Source: Pseudomonas wuhanensis (GTDB taxonomy: Bacteria > Pseudomonadota > Gammaproteobacteria > Pseudomonadales > Pseudomonadaceae). Taken from it: a stretch of 64,000 bases of DNA. The notes below the pieces were generated by a model. The model was not told the origin of the DNA, did no database searches, and saw nothing but the letters and a program-made list of their open reading frames with translations. Every line of letters starts with the position of its first letter. Positions within the stretch are counted from its first letter, which is position 1. Below, piece after piece: positions 1 to 8,124 of this stretch. The stretch spans positions 62,001 to 126,000 of the forward strand of contig NZ_CP117430.1 in assembly GCF_030687395.1 (NCBI RefSeq). Direction: 5' to 3'. The translations under genes and the position numbers were made by a program.

Positions 1-147
1 AAAGTTAGGCGCCATGCTATTGCCATCCGGGCCATGACAGGCGCCACATACTGCGGCTTTCGCCTGACCAGCAGTCGCATCACCTGCAGCATGGGCAATG
101 CCGGAGATCCCCACGGTCAACAGCAGACTCACGATCAATTTGTTCAT
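1..147 (-). CDS. Cytochrome c4-like diheme cytochrome, N-terminal part (runs off left edge)
   Basis: Only the first 49 codons are in the window, read leftward from an ATG at 147. They show a signal peptide of about 20 residues ending in AHA, then a mature start AGDATAGQAKAAVCGACHG. That contains a CxxCH haem c attachment motif followed by GPDGNSMAP, the usual signature of periplasmic cytochrome c4. In Pseudomonas a cytochrome c4 gene and a short cytochrome c5-type gene sit side by side next to engB, as here. Expected role: periplasmic electron carrier to terminal oxidases. The second haem domain lies outside the window, so the diheme nature is inferred. Confidence 0.85.
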   Translation of the reverse strand, partial: MNKLIVSLLLTVGISGIAHAAGDATAGQAKAAVCGACHGPDGNSMAPNF

Positions 148-193
148 CAGCTAATCCAACTACGGCTAAGGGTTAAAGAGTTATGGGCCGGGT

Positions 194-484
194 TTACTCG
201 CTCATCCAGTGGATGATGGCTCGGTAATCCTCGGCACTGCAGTCCATGCACAAACCACGCGGCGGCATCGCCTTGAAACCCTGGGTCACGTGTTGCACCA
301 GCGTCTCCATACCTTTCGCCAATCTCGGCGTCCAGGCTTCCTGATCGCCCTTGCGGGGCGCCATGGGTAGTTGGCCGGAATGACAGGCACCACAAACACG
401 GTTGTACACAGCTTCCGGATCCTGTGTAGCCTGAGCGCTGTAAAGCGGCATCAAGACACCGGCAGCTAGCAGCCATTTCGTCAT
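194..484 (-). CDS. Cytochrome c5 family protein
   Basis: A 96-residue protein with a signal peptide (first ~19 residues, MTKWLLAAGVLMPLYSAQA) and a single CGACH haem c motif at about residues 32-36. A later Met in PPRGLCMD could be the axial ligand, and CMDC adds two cysteines, typical of the small cytochrome c5/c555 class. It is probably a soluble periplasmic one-electron carrier. It lies upstream of the cytochrome c4 gene on the same strand, 46 bp apart, so the two are probably co-transcribed, and it is divergent from engB. Confidence 0.85.
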   Translation of the reverse strand: MTKWLLAAGVLMPLYSAQATQDPEAVYNRVCGACHSGQLPMAPRKGDQEAWTPRLAKGMETLVQHVTQGFKAMPPRGLCMDCSAEDYRAIIHWMSE

Positions 485-675
485 AAAACGACCTTTTCAG
501 GGTTGAGAGCGTGCTGCGTTCTAATGCGCAATCAAGGTTAATCGCTCTCGTGAACTTCATCCTACGCTGGGACAAAGCGCACACAAAATCTGCGGCATTA
601 TATACTGGCGTCACTGAAACGGAAACGACACTGCTTGCCGCGTCCATTCCCGGCGCCGCCCACATCGGAAATCCC

Positions 676-1317
676 ATGCAACTCAAGAACCCCATCCTCG
701 GCCTGTGCCAACAGTCCACCTTCATGCTCAGCGCCGCCAAAGTCGACCAATGCCCCGACGACGAAGGCTTTGAAGTGGCCTTCGCCGGGCGTTCCAACGC
801 CGGCAAGTCCAGCGCGTTGAACACCCTGACACACGCCAGCCTGGCGCGGACCTCGAAAACACCGGGTCGCACACAGCTGTTGAACTTCTTCAAGCTAGAC
901 GATGAACGCCGTTTGGTCGACCTGCCGGGTTACGGTTACGCGAAAGTGCCGATCCCGTTGAAGCTGCACTGGCAGCGTCACCTCGAAGCCTATCTGGGCG
1001 GTCGCGAGAGTTTGAAAGGTTTGATTCTGATGATGGACATCCGTCATCCAATGACCGATTTCGACCTGCTGATGCTCGATTGGGCCATCGCCAGTGGCAT
1101 GCCGATGCATATTTTGCTGACCAAGGCAGACAAGCTGACCTACGGTGCGGCAAAAAACGCATTGCTCAAGGTTCAGGCGGAAATCCGCAAGGGCTGGGGC
1201 GATTCGATCACTATCCAGCTGTTTTCGGCACCCAAACGCATGGGCCTGGAAGACGCCTACACTGTACTGGCGGGCTGGATGGAGTTGGCGGACAAGGGCA
1301 GCGAGACTGCCGAGTAA
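676..1317 (+). CDS. engB: Ribosome biogenesis GTP-binding protein EngB/YihA
   Basis: A 213-residue TrmE-Era-EngA-EngB-Septin family GTPase that acts in assembly of the large ribosomal subunit. Motifs in order: G1 P-loop GRSNAGKSS, the TPGRTQ region (G2), DLPGYG (G3) and TKAD (G4). The open frame extends upstream to 511, but homologues begin at [13 protein letters not shown], so the ATG at 676 is preferred and gives the usual family length. It is convergent with polA, and the space between them holds an sRNA gene, an arrangement shared with the engB-polA region of other gammaproteobacteria. Confidence 0.93.
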   Translation: MQLKNPILGLCQQSTFMLSAAKVDQCPDDEGFEVAFAGRSNAGKSSALNTLTHASLARTSKTPGRTQLLNFFKLDDERRLVDLPGYGYAKVPIPLKLHWQRHLEAYLGGRESLKGLILMMDIRHPMTDFDLLMLDWAIASGMPMHILLTKADKLTYGAAKNALLKVQAEIRKGWGDSITIQLFSAPKRMGLEDAYTVLAGWMELADKGSETAE

Positions 1318-1341
1318 GACTTTACAGGTGAAAAGCCAGGC

Positions 1342-1387
1342 AAAAAAAACCCCGGACTTCATATGGGGAGGGAGAAGTTCCGGGGTT
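1342..1387 (-). terminator. Intrinsic terminator of the ErsA-like sRNA
   Basis: GC-rich stem with arms 1348-1360 and 1374-1387, a 13-nt loop and a run of eight U in the minus-strand transcript. The plus-strand reading has no U-run, so the terminator is directional and serves the minus-strand sRNA, although the hairpin could also slow engB transcripts. Confidence 0.85.
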
Positions 1388-1473
1388 CAAGCTCCGGACC
1401 GCTAGGGCGGGGTCCAGATATCTGCCAACACTTAACACAACATAGGAGCATCGAAGGGCTTCACCAGCCATTC
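1342..1473 (-). ncRNA. ersA: ErsA-like small RNA (Spot 42-position sRNA between engB and polA)
   Basis: ErsA is the sigma-22 (AlgU)-dependent, Hfq-associated sRNA of Pseudomonas, about 132 nt, lying between polA and engB. Here the minus strand has a sigma-22 type promoter at 1480-1507. About 132 nt downstream it has a strong intrinsic terminator: stem CCCCGGAACTTC / GAAGTCCGGGG (1348-1387, one bulge) followed by eight U (1342-1349). Promoter-to-terminator distance matches the known size. The 5' end near 1473 is inferred from promoter spacing. Known targets in P. aeruginosa include algC and oprD mRNAs; targets here are unknown. Confidence 0.8.
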
Positions 1474-1479
1474 AGTATC

Positions 1480-1507
1480 TCTGAGTGGCGGTTCACGGAT
1501 TTAGTTC
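1480..1507 (-). promoter_or_regulatory. Sigma-22/AlgU-type promoter of the ErsA-like sRNA
   Basis: On the minus strand GAACTA (1507-1502) is followed after 17 nt by TCAGA (1484-1480), close to the extracytoplasmic sigma factor AlgU consensus GAACTT-N16/17-TCTGA. The predicted start lies about 6-8 nt downstream, near 1473. This fits envelope-stress control of ErsA. Confidence 0.65.
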
Positions 1508-1617
1508 AGACTATTTTCAAAAACTATTGGAAATAATCGACGTCATTTTCCGCACTATAGCCCTTCGTTATTTTGTGCTGCGGCATTAGGCCGCAGCACA
1601 GGCGTCTTTCATACCGA

Positions 1618-4386
1618 TCAGTGCGCTTCATCCCAGTTGTTGCCTATGCCCACCTCGACCAGAAGCGGTACATCCAGCTGTGCTGCGCTGCTCATGTGTA
1701 CGCGAATATCCTCACGCACCTGGTCGATCAGATCCTCACGCACCTCAAGCACCAATTCATCGTGTACTTGCAGGATGACTTTGGCGTCCAGACCTGACGA
1801 TGTCAGCCAGTTATCTACCGTTACCATGGCTTTCTTGATGATGTCCGCCGCGGTGCCTTGCATCGGGGCGTTGATTGCCGTGCGCTCCGCTGCTTTGCGC
1901 AGGGCCTGGTTTTTCGCGTTGATTTCCGGCAGGTACAAACGACGACCAAAGATGGTTTCGACGAAACCCTGCTCGGCGGCCTGGGCGCGCGTGCGCTCCA
2001 TGTATTCCAGGACGCCGGGATAACGGGCGAAGTAGCGGTCGATGTAGGCTTGGGACTGTTTGCGGTCAACGCCGATCTGCTTGGCCAGGCCAAACGCGCT
2101 CATGCCGTAGATCAAACCGAAGTTGATGGCTTTCGCGCTACGACGCTGATCGTTAGTGACCGCGTCCAGTTCGACGCCAAACACCTCTGCGGCCGTGGCG
2201 CGGTGTACATCGAGGTTGTTGCGGAAGGCATGCAACAAGCCTTCATCCTTGGCCAGATGCGCCATGATCCGCAGTTCGATTTGCGAGTAGTCCGCGGCCA
2301 GCAACTTGTAGCCTTTCGGCGCGACGAACGCCTGACGAATCCGCCGACCTTCGGCAGTGCGAATCGGAATGTTCTGCAGGTTCGGGTCGATCGACGATAA
2401 GCGTCCGGTGGCGGCGACGGCTTGCTGGTAAGACGTATGAATGCGCCCGGTACGAGCGTTGATCTGCTCAGGCAAACGGTCGGTGTAGGTGCTTTTGAGT
2501 TTGCTCAGCGAGCGGTATTGCATCAGCACCTTGGGCAGCGGGTAGTCTTGTTCGGCCAACTCAGCCAACACCGCTTCGGCGGTCGAGGCCTGGCCCTTGG
2601 CGGTTTTGCTAAGTACAGGCAAACCGAGTTTTTCGTAGAGGATCACGCCCAGTTGCTTCGGCGAACCCAGGTTGAATTCTTCACCGGCAATGGCGAACGC
2701 CTCACGCTCAAGGGCGACCAGTTTCTCGCCCAGTTCGACGCTCTGGATGCCGAGCAGGTTGGCATCTACGAGTGCGCCTTGGCGTTCGATTCGGGCCAGA
2801 ACCGGCATCAGCGGCATTTCAATCTCGTTGAGCACTTTGCACAGGCTTGGCGTTGCTGCCAGTTTTTCCTGCAAAGCCTGGTGCAGCTGGAAGGTGACAT
2901 CGGCATCTTCGGCAGCATAGGGGCCCGCCAGCTCAAGAGAGATCTGGTCGAAAGTCAGCTGTTTGACGCCTTTGCCCGCGATTCCTTGAATATCGGTCTT
3001 GCTTTGGCCCAGGTACTTGAGCGCCAGGCTGTCCATGTCGTGGCGGGTGGCCGTCGAGTCCAGGACGTAAGACTCGAGCATAGTGTCGTAGGCAATACCC
3101 TGAACAATAATCCCGTTGCTCTGATCGCCACCGATGGCGCAGTTGGCGAGGATATTGGTTTCGAATTTCGCATGCTGGCCGACTTTCAGCTTATTCGGGT
3201 TTTCCAGCAGCGGTTTCAACGCCAGCAGCACGGTGTCGCGATCCAGTTGCTCCGGCACGCCCATGTAGGAATGGGTCAGCGGAATGTAGGCCGCTTCGTT
3301 GGCCGCGACGGAAAACGACAGACCCACCAGTTGTGCATGTTGAGCATCGGTACCATTGGCTTCGGTGACGAAGGCGATCAGTGGTGCCTTGTCGAGCTTG
3401 TCCAGCCAGGCCTCGAAGTGTTGCTGGTCGAGGATGGTTTCGTACTTCGCTTCGGCAGCACCCGGCTGTTCCTGGGCGACCTCGACAATGTCCTGACCCG
3501 AGCGCTTCGCGTCGCGCTGGTTTTCTTCGAACCAGCTTTTGAATTCCAGCAGGGTGTAGAGCTCGGCGAGCTTGTCGTGATCTGGCGGACCCATTTGCAG
3601 ATCGTCGAGACCGATGTCCAGCGGTACGTCGATCTTGATGGTTGCCAGTTGATAGGAGAGGAACGCCATCTCCTTATGCTCTTCGAGCTTGGCCGGCAGG
3701 GTTTTGGCGCCGCGAATCGGCAGGGTCGGGACGATATCGAGCTGCGCATAGAGCTCGGTCAGGCCGCCGTTCACGCCGACCAGCAGGCCGGAAGCGGTTT
3801 TGGGGCCGATGCCCGGAACGCCCGGGATGTTGTCGGACGAATCGCCCATCAGTGCCAGATAATCGATGATCTGCTCGGGAGCGACGCCGAATTTCTCCTT
3901 CACGCCTTCTACGTCCAGTGCGCTACCGGTCATCGTATTGACCAAGGTAATGTGCCCGTCGACCAGTTGCGCCATGTCCTTGTCGCCGGTGGAGATCACC
4001 ACCGGACGGTCGGCGGCCGCGCTGCTGCGGGCCAAGGTGCCGATCACGTCGTCCGCTTCGACGTTGTCCACGCACAGCAATGGAAAGCCCAGGGCCTTGA
4101 CGCTGGCGTGCAGCGGCTCGATCTGGACCCGCATATCGTCAGGCATGCTTGGGCGATTGGCCTTGTATTCGGCGAACATCGCGTCGCGGAACGTCCCGCC
4201 CTTGGCGTCGAATACCACGGCGAACGGGCTGTCCGGGTACTGCTTGCGCAGACTCTTGAGCATGTTCAAGACGCCCTTGACCGCACCGGTCGGCAGGCCT
4301 TTGGACGTGGTCAGCGGTGGCAGCGCGTGAAAGGCGCGGTACAGATAAGAAGAACCGTCCACCAGGACGAGGGGGGCTTGGCTCAT
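1618..4386 (-). CDS. polA: DNA polymerase I
   Basis: A 922-residue Pol I used in Okazaki-fragment maturation and excision repair. The order is an N-terminal 5'-3' flap exonuclease (~1-300, LVDGSSYLYRAFHALPPL at the start, GDSSDNIPGVPGIGPKTA), a 3'-5' exonuclease-like domain (~325-520) and the family A polymerase (~540-922). The polymerase shows motif A DYSQIELRIMAHL, motif B RRSAKAINFGLIYGMSAFGL and motif C QVHDELVLEV. In the 3'-5' domain the residue matching catalytic Asp355 of E. coli Pol I is Val340 (context AFVTEANG) and the one matching Asp424 is Glu409 (KFETNIL). The YxxxD element (YAAED) is kept. Proofreading may therefore be weak or absent. The ATG at 4386 is preferred over the in-frame TTG at 4398. 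Confidence 0.96.
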   Translation of the reverse strand: MSQAPLVLVDGSSYLYRAFHALPPLTTSKGLPTGAVKGVLNMLKSLRKQYPDSPFAVVFDAKGGTFRDAMFAEYKANRPSMPDDMRVQIEPLHASVKALGFPLLCVDNVEADDVIGTLARSSAAADRPVVISTGDKDMAQLVDGHITLVNTMTGSALDVEGVKEKFGVAPEQIIDYLALMGDSSDNIPGVPGIGPKTASGLLVGVNGGLTELYAQLDIVPTLPIRGAKTLPAKLEEHKEMAFLSYQLATIKIDVPLDIGLDDLQMGPPDHDKLAELYTLLEFKSWFEENQRDAKRSGQDIVEVAQEQPGAAEAKYETILDQQHFEAWLDKLDKAPLIAFVTEANGTDAQHAQLVGLSFSVAANEAAYIPLTHSYMGVPEQLDRDTVLLALKPLLENPNKLKVGQHAKFETNILANCAIGGDQSNGIIVQGIAYDTMLESYVLDSTATRHDMDSLALKYLGQSKTDIQGIAGKGVKQLTFDQISLELAGPYAAEDADVTFQLHQALQEKLAATPSLCKVLNEIEMPLMPVLARIERQGALVDANLLGIQSVELGEKLVALEREAFAIAGEEFNLGSPKQLGVILYEKLGLPVLSKTAKGQASTAEAVLAELAEQDYPLPKVLMQYRSLSKLKSTYTDRLPEQINARTGRIHTSYQQAVAATGRLSSIDPNLQNIPIRTAEGRRIRQAFVAPKGYKLLAADYSQIELRIMAHLAKDEGLLHAFRNNLDVHRATAAEVFGVELDAVTNDQRRSAKAINFGLIYGMSAFGLAKQIGVDRKQSQAYIDRYFARYPGVLEYMERTRAQAAEQGFVETIFGRRLYLPEINAKNQALRKAAERTAINAPMQGTAADIIKKAMVTVDNWLTSSGLDAKVILQVHDELVLEVREDLIDQVREDIRVHMSSAAQLDVPLLVEVGIGNNWDEAH

Positions 4387-4460
4387 GAGCAGGATCAACC
4401 TTTTCGGCGGGTCCGGCGCTAGAATAGCGGGACCGTTGACGACAAAGGGACAAGGTTATC

Positions 4461-4748
4461 ATGCGCACACTAAATCGCTTGTTGCTGGCTGGCTTGTTCG
4501 CAATCACTCCTTTGGCTGCCATGGCCGCGGATGACGCGCCCTCGGCAGACCCGGATGTAACAATCCGCACGGAAGGTGACAAAACCATTCAGGAGTATCG
4601 GCAAAATGGTTTTTTGTATGCCATCAAGGTGACCCCGAAAGTCGGTAAACCGTATTTCCTTGTGCGCGCTGATGGCTCGGACGGTAACTTCATCCGCTCG
4701 GATCAGCCGGATATGTTGATTCCGTCGTGGAAAATATTCGAGTGGTAA
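4461..4748 (+). CDS. DUF2782 family small exported protein
   Basis: A 95-residue protein with a clear signal peptide (MRTLNRLLLAGLFAITPLAAMA) and a short acidic N-terminus of the mature form. The beta-rich remainder contains IRTEGDKTIQEYRQNGFLYA and ends in LIPSWKIFEW, matching the DUF2782 family found between polA and thrB in pseudomonads. Function is unknown and a periplasmic location is likely. It is divergent from polA with 74 bp between starts, so both promoters share this gap. AAGG lies about 5 nt before the ATG. Confidence 0.85.
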   Translation: MRTLNRLLLAGLFAITPLAAMAADDAPSADPDVTIRTEGDKTIQEYRQNGFLYAIKVTPKVGKPYFLVRADGSDGNFIRSDQPDMLIPSWKIFEW

Positions 4749-4807
4749 GCCGCTCCTAACTTAAATTGGCGCTGGCAGTCGCGGCGCCCGTACTGGCAGT
4801 TTTAACC

Positions 4808-5758
4808 ATGTCTGTGTTCACCCCCCTGGCTCGGCCCGAGCTGGAAACCTTTCTCGCCCCTTATGGGCTCGGCCGCCTGCTTGATTTCCAGGGGATCGCC
4901 GCCGGTAGCGAAAACACCAATTTCTTTATCAGCCTGGAGCAGGGCGAGTTTGTCCTGACCCTGGTCGAGCGAGGTCCGGTGCAGGAGATGCCGTTCTTCA
5001 TCGAGCTGCTCGACGTGCTGCACGACGCCGACCTGCCGGTGCCTTATGCACTGCGCACCACCGACGGCGTCGCCTTGCGCGAACTGGCCGGTAAACCTGC
5101 GCTGCTGCAGCCACGTCTGGCGGGCAAGCACATCAAGGATGCCAACGCGCAGCATTGCGCTCAGGTCGGCGAGCTGCTGGCTCATCTGCACCTGGCGACC
5201 CAGGCCAACATGATCAAACGCAAAACCGATCGCGGCCTGGACTGGATGCTGGAGGAGGGCACGCAGTTGCTTTCGCATCTGAATGCCGAGCAAAGCGATT
5301 TGCTGCAACGGGCGCTGGATGAAATCACACAGCAGAAGACGAAAATTCTGGCGCTGCCGCGGGCCAACATCCATGCGGACCTGTTCCGCGATAATGCGAT
5401 GTTCGAAGGCACGCACCTGACCGGGTTGATCGACTTCTACAACGCCTGTTCGGGGCCGATGCTCTACGACGTGGCGATTGCCTTGAACGATTGGTGTTCG
5501 GACGAGCAAGGGCAGCTTGATGGCGCTCGGGCGCGGGCGCTGCTGGGTGCTTATGCCGCGCTGCGACCGTTTACCGCTGCCGAAGCCGAGCTGTGGCCGA
5601 CCATGCTGCGCGTGGCGTGCGTGCGGTTCTGGTTGTCGCGGTTGATCGCCGCGGAGTCTTTCGCCGGGCAGGACGTGTTGATTCACGATCCGATGGAGTT
5701 TCAGCTGCGGCTGGCGCAACGGCAGAAGGTCAGCACGCCGTTGCCTTTCGCCCTCTAA
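4808..5758 (+). CDS. thrB: Homoserine kinase, ThrB type II (APH-fold)
   Basis: A 316-residue kinase phosphorylating L-homoserine in threonine synthesis. It is the Pseudomonas/Rhizobium ThrB of the aminoglycoside phosphotransferase fold, not the GHMP kinase of enterics. Visible are the N-terminal lobe around GSENTNFFI, the catalytic loop HADLFRDN (about residues 192-199) and the metal-binding GLIDFYNA. The open frame extends back to 4766, but the ATG at 4808 gives the family start MSVFTPLARPELETFLA. It lies 59 bp after the DUF2782 gene on the same strand and may share its transcript. It ends at a large palindrome that separates it from convergent znuA. Confidence 0.93.
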   Translation: MSVFTPLARPELETFLAPYGLGRLLDFQGIAAGSENTNFFISLEQGEFVLTLVERGPVQEMPFFIELLDVLHDADLPVPYALRTTDGVALRELAGKPALLQPRLAGKHIKDANAQHCAQVGELLAHLHLATQANMIKRKTDRGLDWMLEEGTQLLSHLNAEQSDLLQRALDEITQQKTKILALPRANIHADLFRDNAMFEGTHLTGLIDFYNACSGPMLYDVAIALNDWCSDEQGQLDGARARALLGAYAALRPFTAAEAELWPTMLRVACVRFWLSRLIAAESFAGQDVLIHDPMEFQLRLAQRQKVSTPLPFAL

Positions 5759-5762
5759 AAGC

Positions 5763-5853
5763 ATCGCGGGCAAGCCACGCTCCCACAGGGTTTGTGTCGT
5801 TCATAGTATTGGCGAACGACACAAACCCTGTGGGAGCGTGGCTTGCCCGCGAT
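5763..5853. repeat. REP-pair palindrome (perfect 39-bp arms) between thrB and znuA
   Basis: Arms 5763-5801 and 5815-5853 are perfect reverse complements of 39 nt with a 13-nt loop. They carry the Pseudomonas REP core GCGGGCAAGCCACGCTCC. It lies between convergent genes and probably works as a bidirectional terminator or mRNA stabiliser. REP pairs of this kind are mobilised by RAYT transposases; none is in the window. Confidence 0.9.
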
Positions 5854-5875
5854 TGGGGCGACACAATTTTCGGAA

Positions 5876-6805
5876 CTACAACGACTCCAGACACCCCGCC
5901 AAATCATTCCCCAGCTTTTCCAGCAATTGCTCATAGCCCTGAGCGGTCGCTGGCGTGTATCCGCCCAGCGCATCCAGTTCCGCCAGTTTCACCGGCAGCC
6001 CGGCCACCAGGGTTTCTGCCAGGCGTGGGCGCAGCGGAGGTTCGCTGAACACGCAAGTCTTGCCGACTTCCTGCAACCGGGTGCGCATCGCTGCCACATG
6101 TTGGGCACCGGGCTGCACTTCGGCAGCGACACTGAACACGCCGGTGTGCTTGAGGCCATAAGCGTCTTCGAAGTAGTCGAAGGCTTCGTGGAACACGAAA
6201 TAAGGCTTACCCGCGATACCCGCCAGACGGGCTTTCAGGCGCAGGTCCAAAGCATCCAGACGCTCGTCGAATGCCTTCAGGTTGCTCTGGTAGCGCGCCG
6301 CGTTGGCCGGATCGGCCGCGCTGAGGTCGGTGGCCATTTTGCTGGCGATCACTCGGGCGTTGATCGGTGACAACCACAAGTGTGCATCCAGGCTGCCGGG
6401 GCGGTGATCGTGGTCATGCTCGTCGGCTTCTTCGGCGTGAGAGTGGTTATCTTCGGCGAAGTGTCGCAGTTTCAGGCCAGGCAAATCCTGCACCGCAACG
6501 CTCGGCAGCGTACGACCTTTCAGTACGCGAGGCAGAAAACCTTCCATGTCCGGGCCGATCCAGTACACCAGATCCACCGATTGCACTTTCCGTACGTCGG
6601 AAGGGCGCAAGGCGTAGTTATGGGGCGAGGTGCCGGGCGGCAGCAAGACTTCCGGAACCGCTACGCCGTCCTGCACCGCTGCGGCTATCAGCTGCAGGGG
6701 TTTGACGCTGGTGAGGACTTTGACCTCGGCTTGAGCTGAGCCGATCAGCAGAAAACTTGCGACAAATGCGACAAAGATAGAAAAAAGTCGGGACACGATG
6801 ACCAC
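5876..6805 (-). CDS. znuA: Zinc ABC transporter substrate-binding protein ZnuA
   Basis: A 309-residue periplasmic zinc-binding protein of the cluster A-I family that delivers Zn2+ to ZnuBC. The signal peptide ends near residue 26 (GSAQA-EV). Zinc ligands are expected in PPGTSPHNYALRPSD (His62) and AHLWLSP (His142), with a histidine-rich loop at 121-134 (HSHAEEADEHDHDH) typical of ZnuA. The frame opens with GTG at 6805; a GTG three codons later (MSRLFSIF) is an equally good start. It is divergent from zur with a Zur-box-like palindrome between them. Confidence 0.93.
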   Translation of the reverse strand: MVIVSRLFSIFVAFVASFLLIGSAQAEVKVLTSVKPLQLIAAAVQDGVAVPEVLLPPGTSPHNYALRPSDVRKVQSVDLVYWIGPDMEGFLPRVLKGRTLPSVAVQDLPGLKLRHFAEDNHSHAEEADEHDHDHRPGSLDAHLWLSPINARVIASKMATDLSAADPANAARYQSNLKAFDERLDALDLRLKARLAGIAGKPYFVFHEAFDYFEDAYGLKHTGVFSVAAEVQPGAQHVAAMRTRLQEVGKTCVFSEPPLRPRLAETLVAGLPVKLAELDALGGYTPATAQGYEQLLEKLGNDLAGCLESL

Positions 6806-6823
6806 TCGAAGAGGCGAGAACGG

Positions 6824-6836
6824 GTAACATAATAAC
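6824..6836. promoter_or_regulatory. Candidate Zur box between znuA and zur
   Basis: GTAACATAATAAC is an imperfect AT-rich palindrome resembling the core GTTATATTATAAC of gammaproteobacterial Zur operators. It lies in the 57-bp gap between the divergent znuA and zur starts, where zinc-dependent repression of both transcripts is expected. Confidence 0.6.
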
Positions 6837-6862
6837 GTCTCTCACAAAACTCGTCGCCGCTC

Positions 6863-7345
6863 ATGCCTAAAACACCGATTGCCAGCCGTCCCCACGACCA
6901 CTCTCATTGCGTGCATAGCGCATTGTCTGAGGCCGATGCCTTGTGCGCACGTCAGGGGCTGCGCCTGACCGCTTTGCGCCGGCGGGTGCTGGAACTGGTA
7001 TGGCAAAGCCACAAACCGCTGGGTGCCTACGACATTCTGGCGGTGCTCAGCGAGCAGGACGGCCGCCGCGCCGCGCCTCCAACCGTGTACCGCGCGCTGG
7101 ATTTCCTGCTGGAAAACGGCCTGGTACACCGCATCTCCTCGCTGAACGCCTTTGTCGGCTGTAATCACCCGGAACACGCTCACCAGGGCCAGTTCCTGAT
7201 CTGCCGCGAATGCCACGCCGCCATCGAACTCGAACAGAAATCCATCAGCGACGCGATCATCAATAGCGCCAAAGATGTCGGATTTATCGTCGAGGCCCAG
7301 ACCGTTGAAGTGATCGGTCTCTGCTCGGGTTGCCAGGGGGCTTGA
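6863..7345 (+). CDS. zur: Zinc uptake regulator Zur (Fur family)
   Basis: A 160-residue Fur-family repressor (called Np20 in P. aeruginosa). The winged-helix N-terminal half includes [18 protein letters not shown] and a DNA-recognition region ending [19 protein letters not shown]. The C-terminal half carries the metal-binding CNHPEHAH motif and structural zinc cysteines CREC (about 114-117) and CSGC (near the end). It starts the operon zur-znuC-znuB: its stop overlaps the znuC ATG (ATGA at 7343-7347). It is expected to autoregulate through the box at 6824-6836. Confidence 0.93.
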   Translation: MPKTPIASRPHDHSHCVHSALSEADALCARQGLRLTALRRRVLELVWQSHKPLGAYDILAVLSEQDGRRAAPPTVYRALDFLLENGLVHRISSLNAFVGCNHPEHAHQGQFLICRECHAAIELEQKSISDAIINSAKDVGFIVEAQTVEVIGLCSGCQGA

Positions 7346-8124
7346 TGAGCAACGCGCTGATTCGCCTCGAGCAGGTGGCTGTCACCTTTGCCGGGCAAAA
7401 CGTGCTGGACAACATCGAGCTGAGCGTCGAGCCGGGGCAGATCGTCACCTTGATCGGCCCCAACGGTGCCGGCAAAACCACGCTGGTGCGCGCGGTGCTC
7501 GGTCTGTTGAAGCCGGACAGCGGCAGCGTCTGGCGCAAGCCGAAGTTGCGCGTCGGTTACATGCCGCAAAAACTCCATGTCGATCCGACCCTGCCGCTGT
7601 CGGTGCTGCGCTTCTTGCGTCTGGTGCCGGGCGTGGACCGCGCTCGCGCCTTGGCGGCCCTCAAGGAAGTCGGTGCCGAACAGGTCATCGACAGCCCGGT
7701 GCAAAGTGTTTCCGGTGGCGAAATGCAGCGGGTGCTGCTGGCTCGGGCACTGTTGCGCGAGCCGGAATTGCTGGTGCTTGATGAACCGGTGCAAGGTGTC
7801 GATGTGGCCGGTCAAGCCGAGCTCTACAGCCTGATAACACGCTTGCGCGACCGTCATGGTTGCGGCGTTTTGATGGTCTCTCACGATTTGCATCTGGTGA
7901 TGAGCACCACCGATCAGGTGGTGTGCCTGAATCGCCATGTCTGCTGTTCCGGGCATCCCGAGCAGGTCAGCGGCGATCCGGCATTCGTCGAGCTGTTCGG
8001 AAAAAACGCACAAAGCCTGGCGATATATCACCACCATCACGACCACGCCCACGACCTGCATGGCTCGGTGGTCAGCGCGGTCCCGTCGACTCACGTTCAT
8101 GGAGATAGCTGTAAGCATGGCTGA
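7345..8124 (+). CDS. znuC: Zinc ABC transporter ATPase ZnuC
   Basis: A 259-residue ATP-binding subunit of the zinc importer. Walker [10 protein letters not shown], signature [15 protein letters not shown], Walker [13 protein letters not shown] and H-loop MVSHDLH are all present. The C-terminal tail is rich in histidine ([11 protein letters not shown]), as often seen in ZnuC, and may bind zinc. The frame opens at 7330, but the ATG at 7345 overlaps the zur stop and is the expected coupled start. Confidence 0.94.
   Translation: MSNALIRLEQVAVTFAGQNVLDNIELSVEPGQIVTLIGPNGAGKTTLVRAVLGLLKPDSGSVWRKPKLRVGYMPQKLHVDPTLPLSVLRFLRLVPGVDRARALAALKEVGAEQVIDSPVQSVSGGEMQRVLLARALLREPELLVLDEPVQGVDVAGQAELYSLITRLRDRHGCGVLMVSHDLHLVMSTTDQVVCLNRHVCCSGHPEQVSGDPAFVELFGKNAQSLAIYHHHHDHAHDLHGSVVSAVPSTHVHGDSCKHG

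Noticed and set aside
147-893. 248-codon minus-strand frame across cytochrome c5 and engB
   Set aside because: It overlaps two well-supported genes in other frames and has a shadow-type composition.
1488-1560. Second small gene between the ErsA-like sRNA and polA
   Set aside because: AT-rich sequence with no frame longer than a few codons; it is better explained as the sRNA promoter region and the polA 3' flank.
2422-4422. 666-codon plus-strand frame opposite polA
   Set aside because: It is antisense to a complete polA with all catalytic motifs; long antisense frames are common in GC-rich DNA with strong third-position bias.
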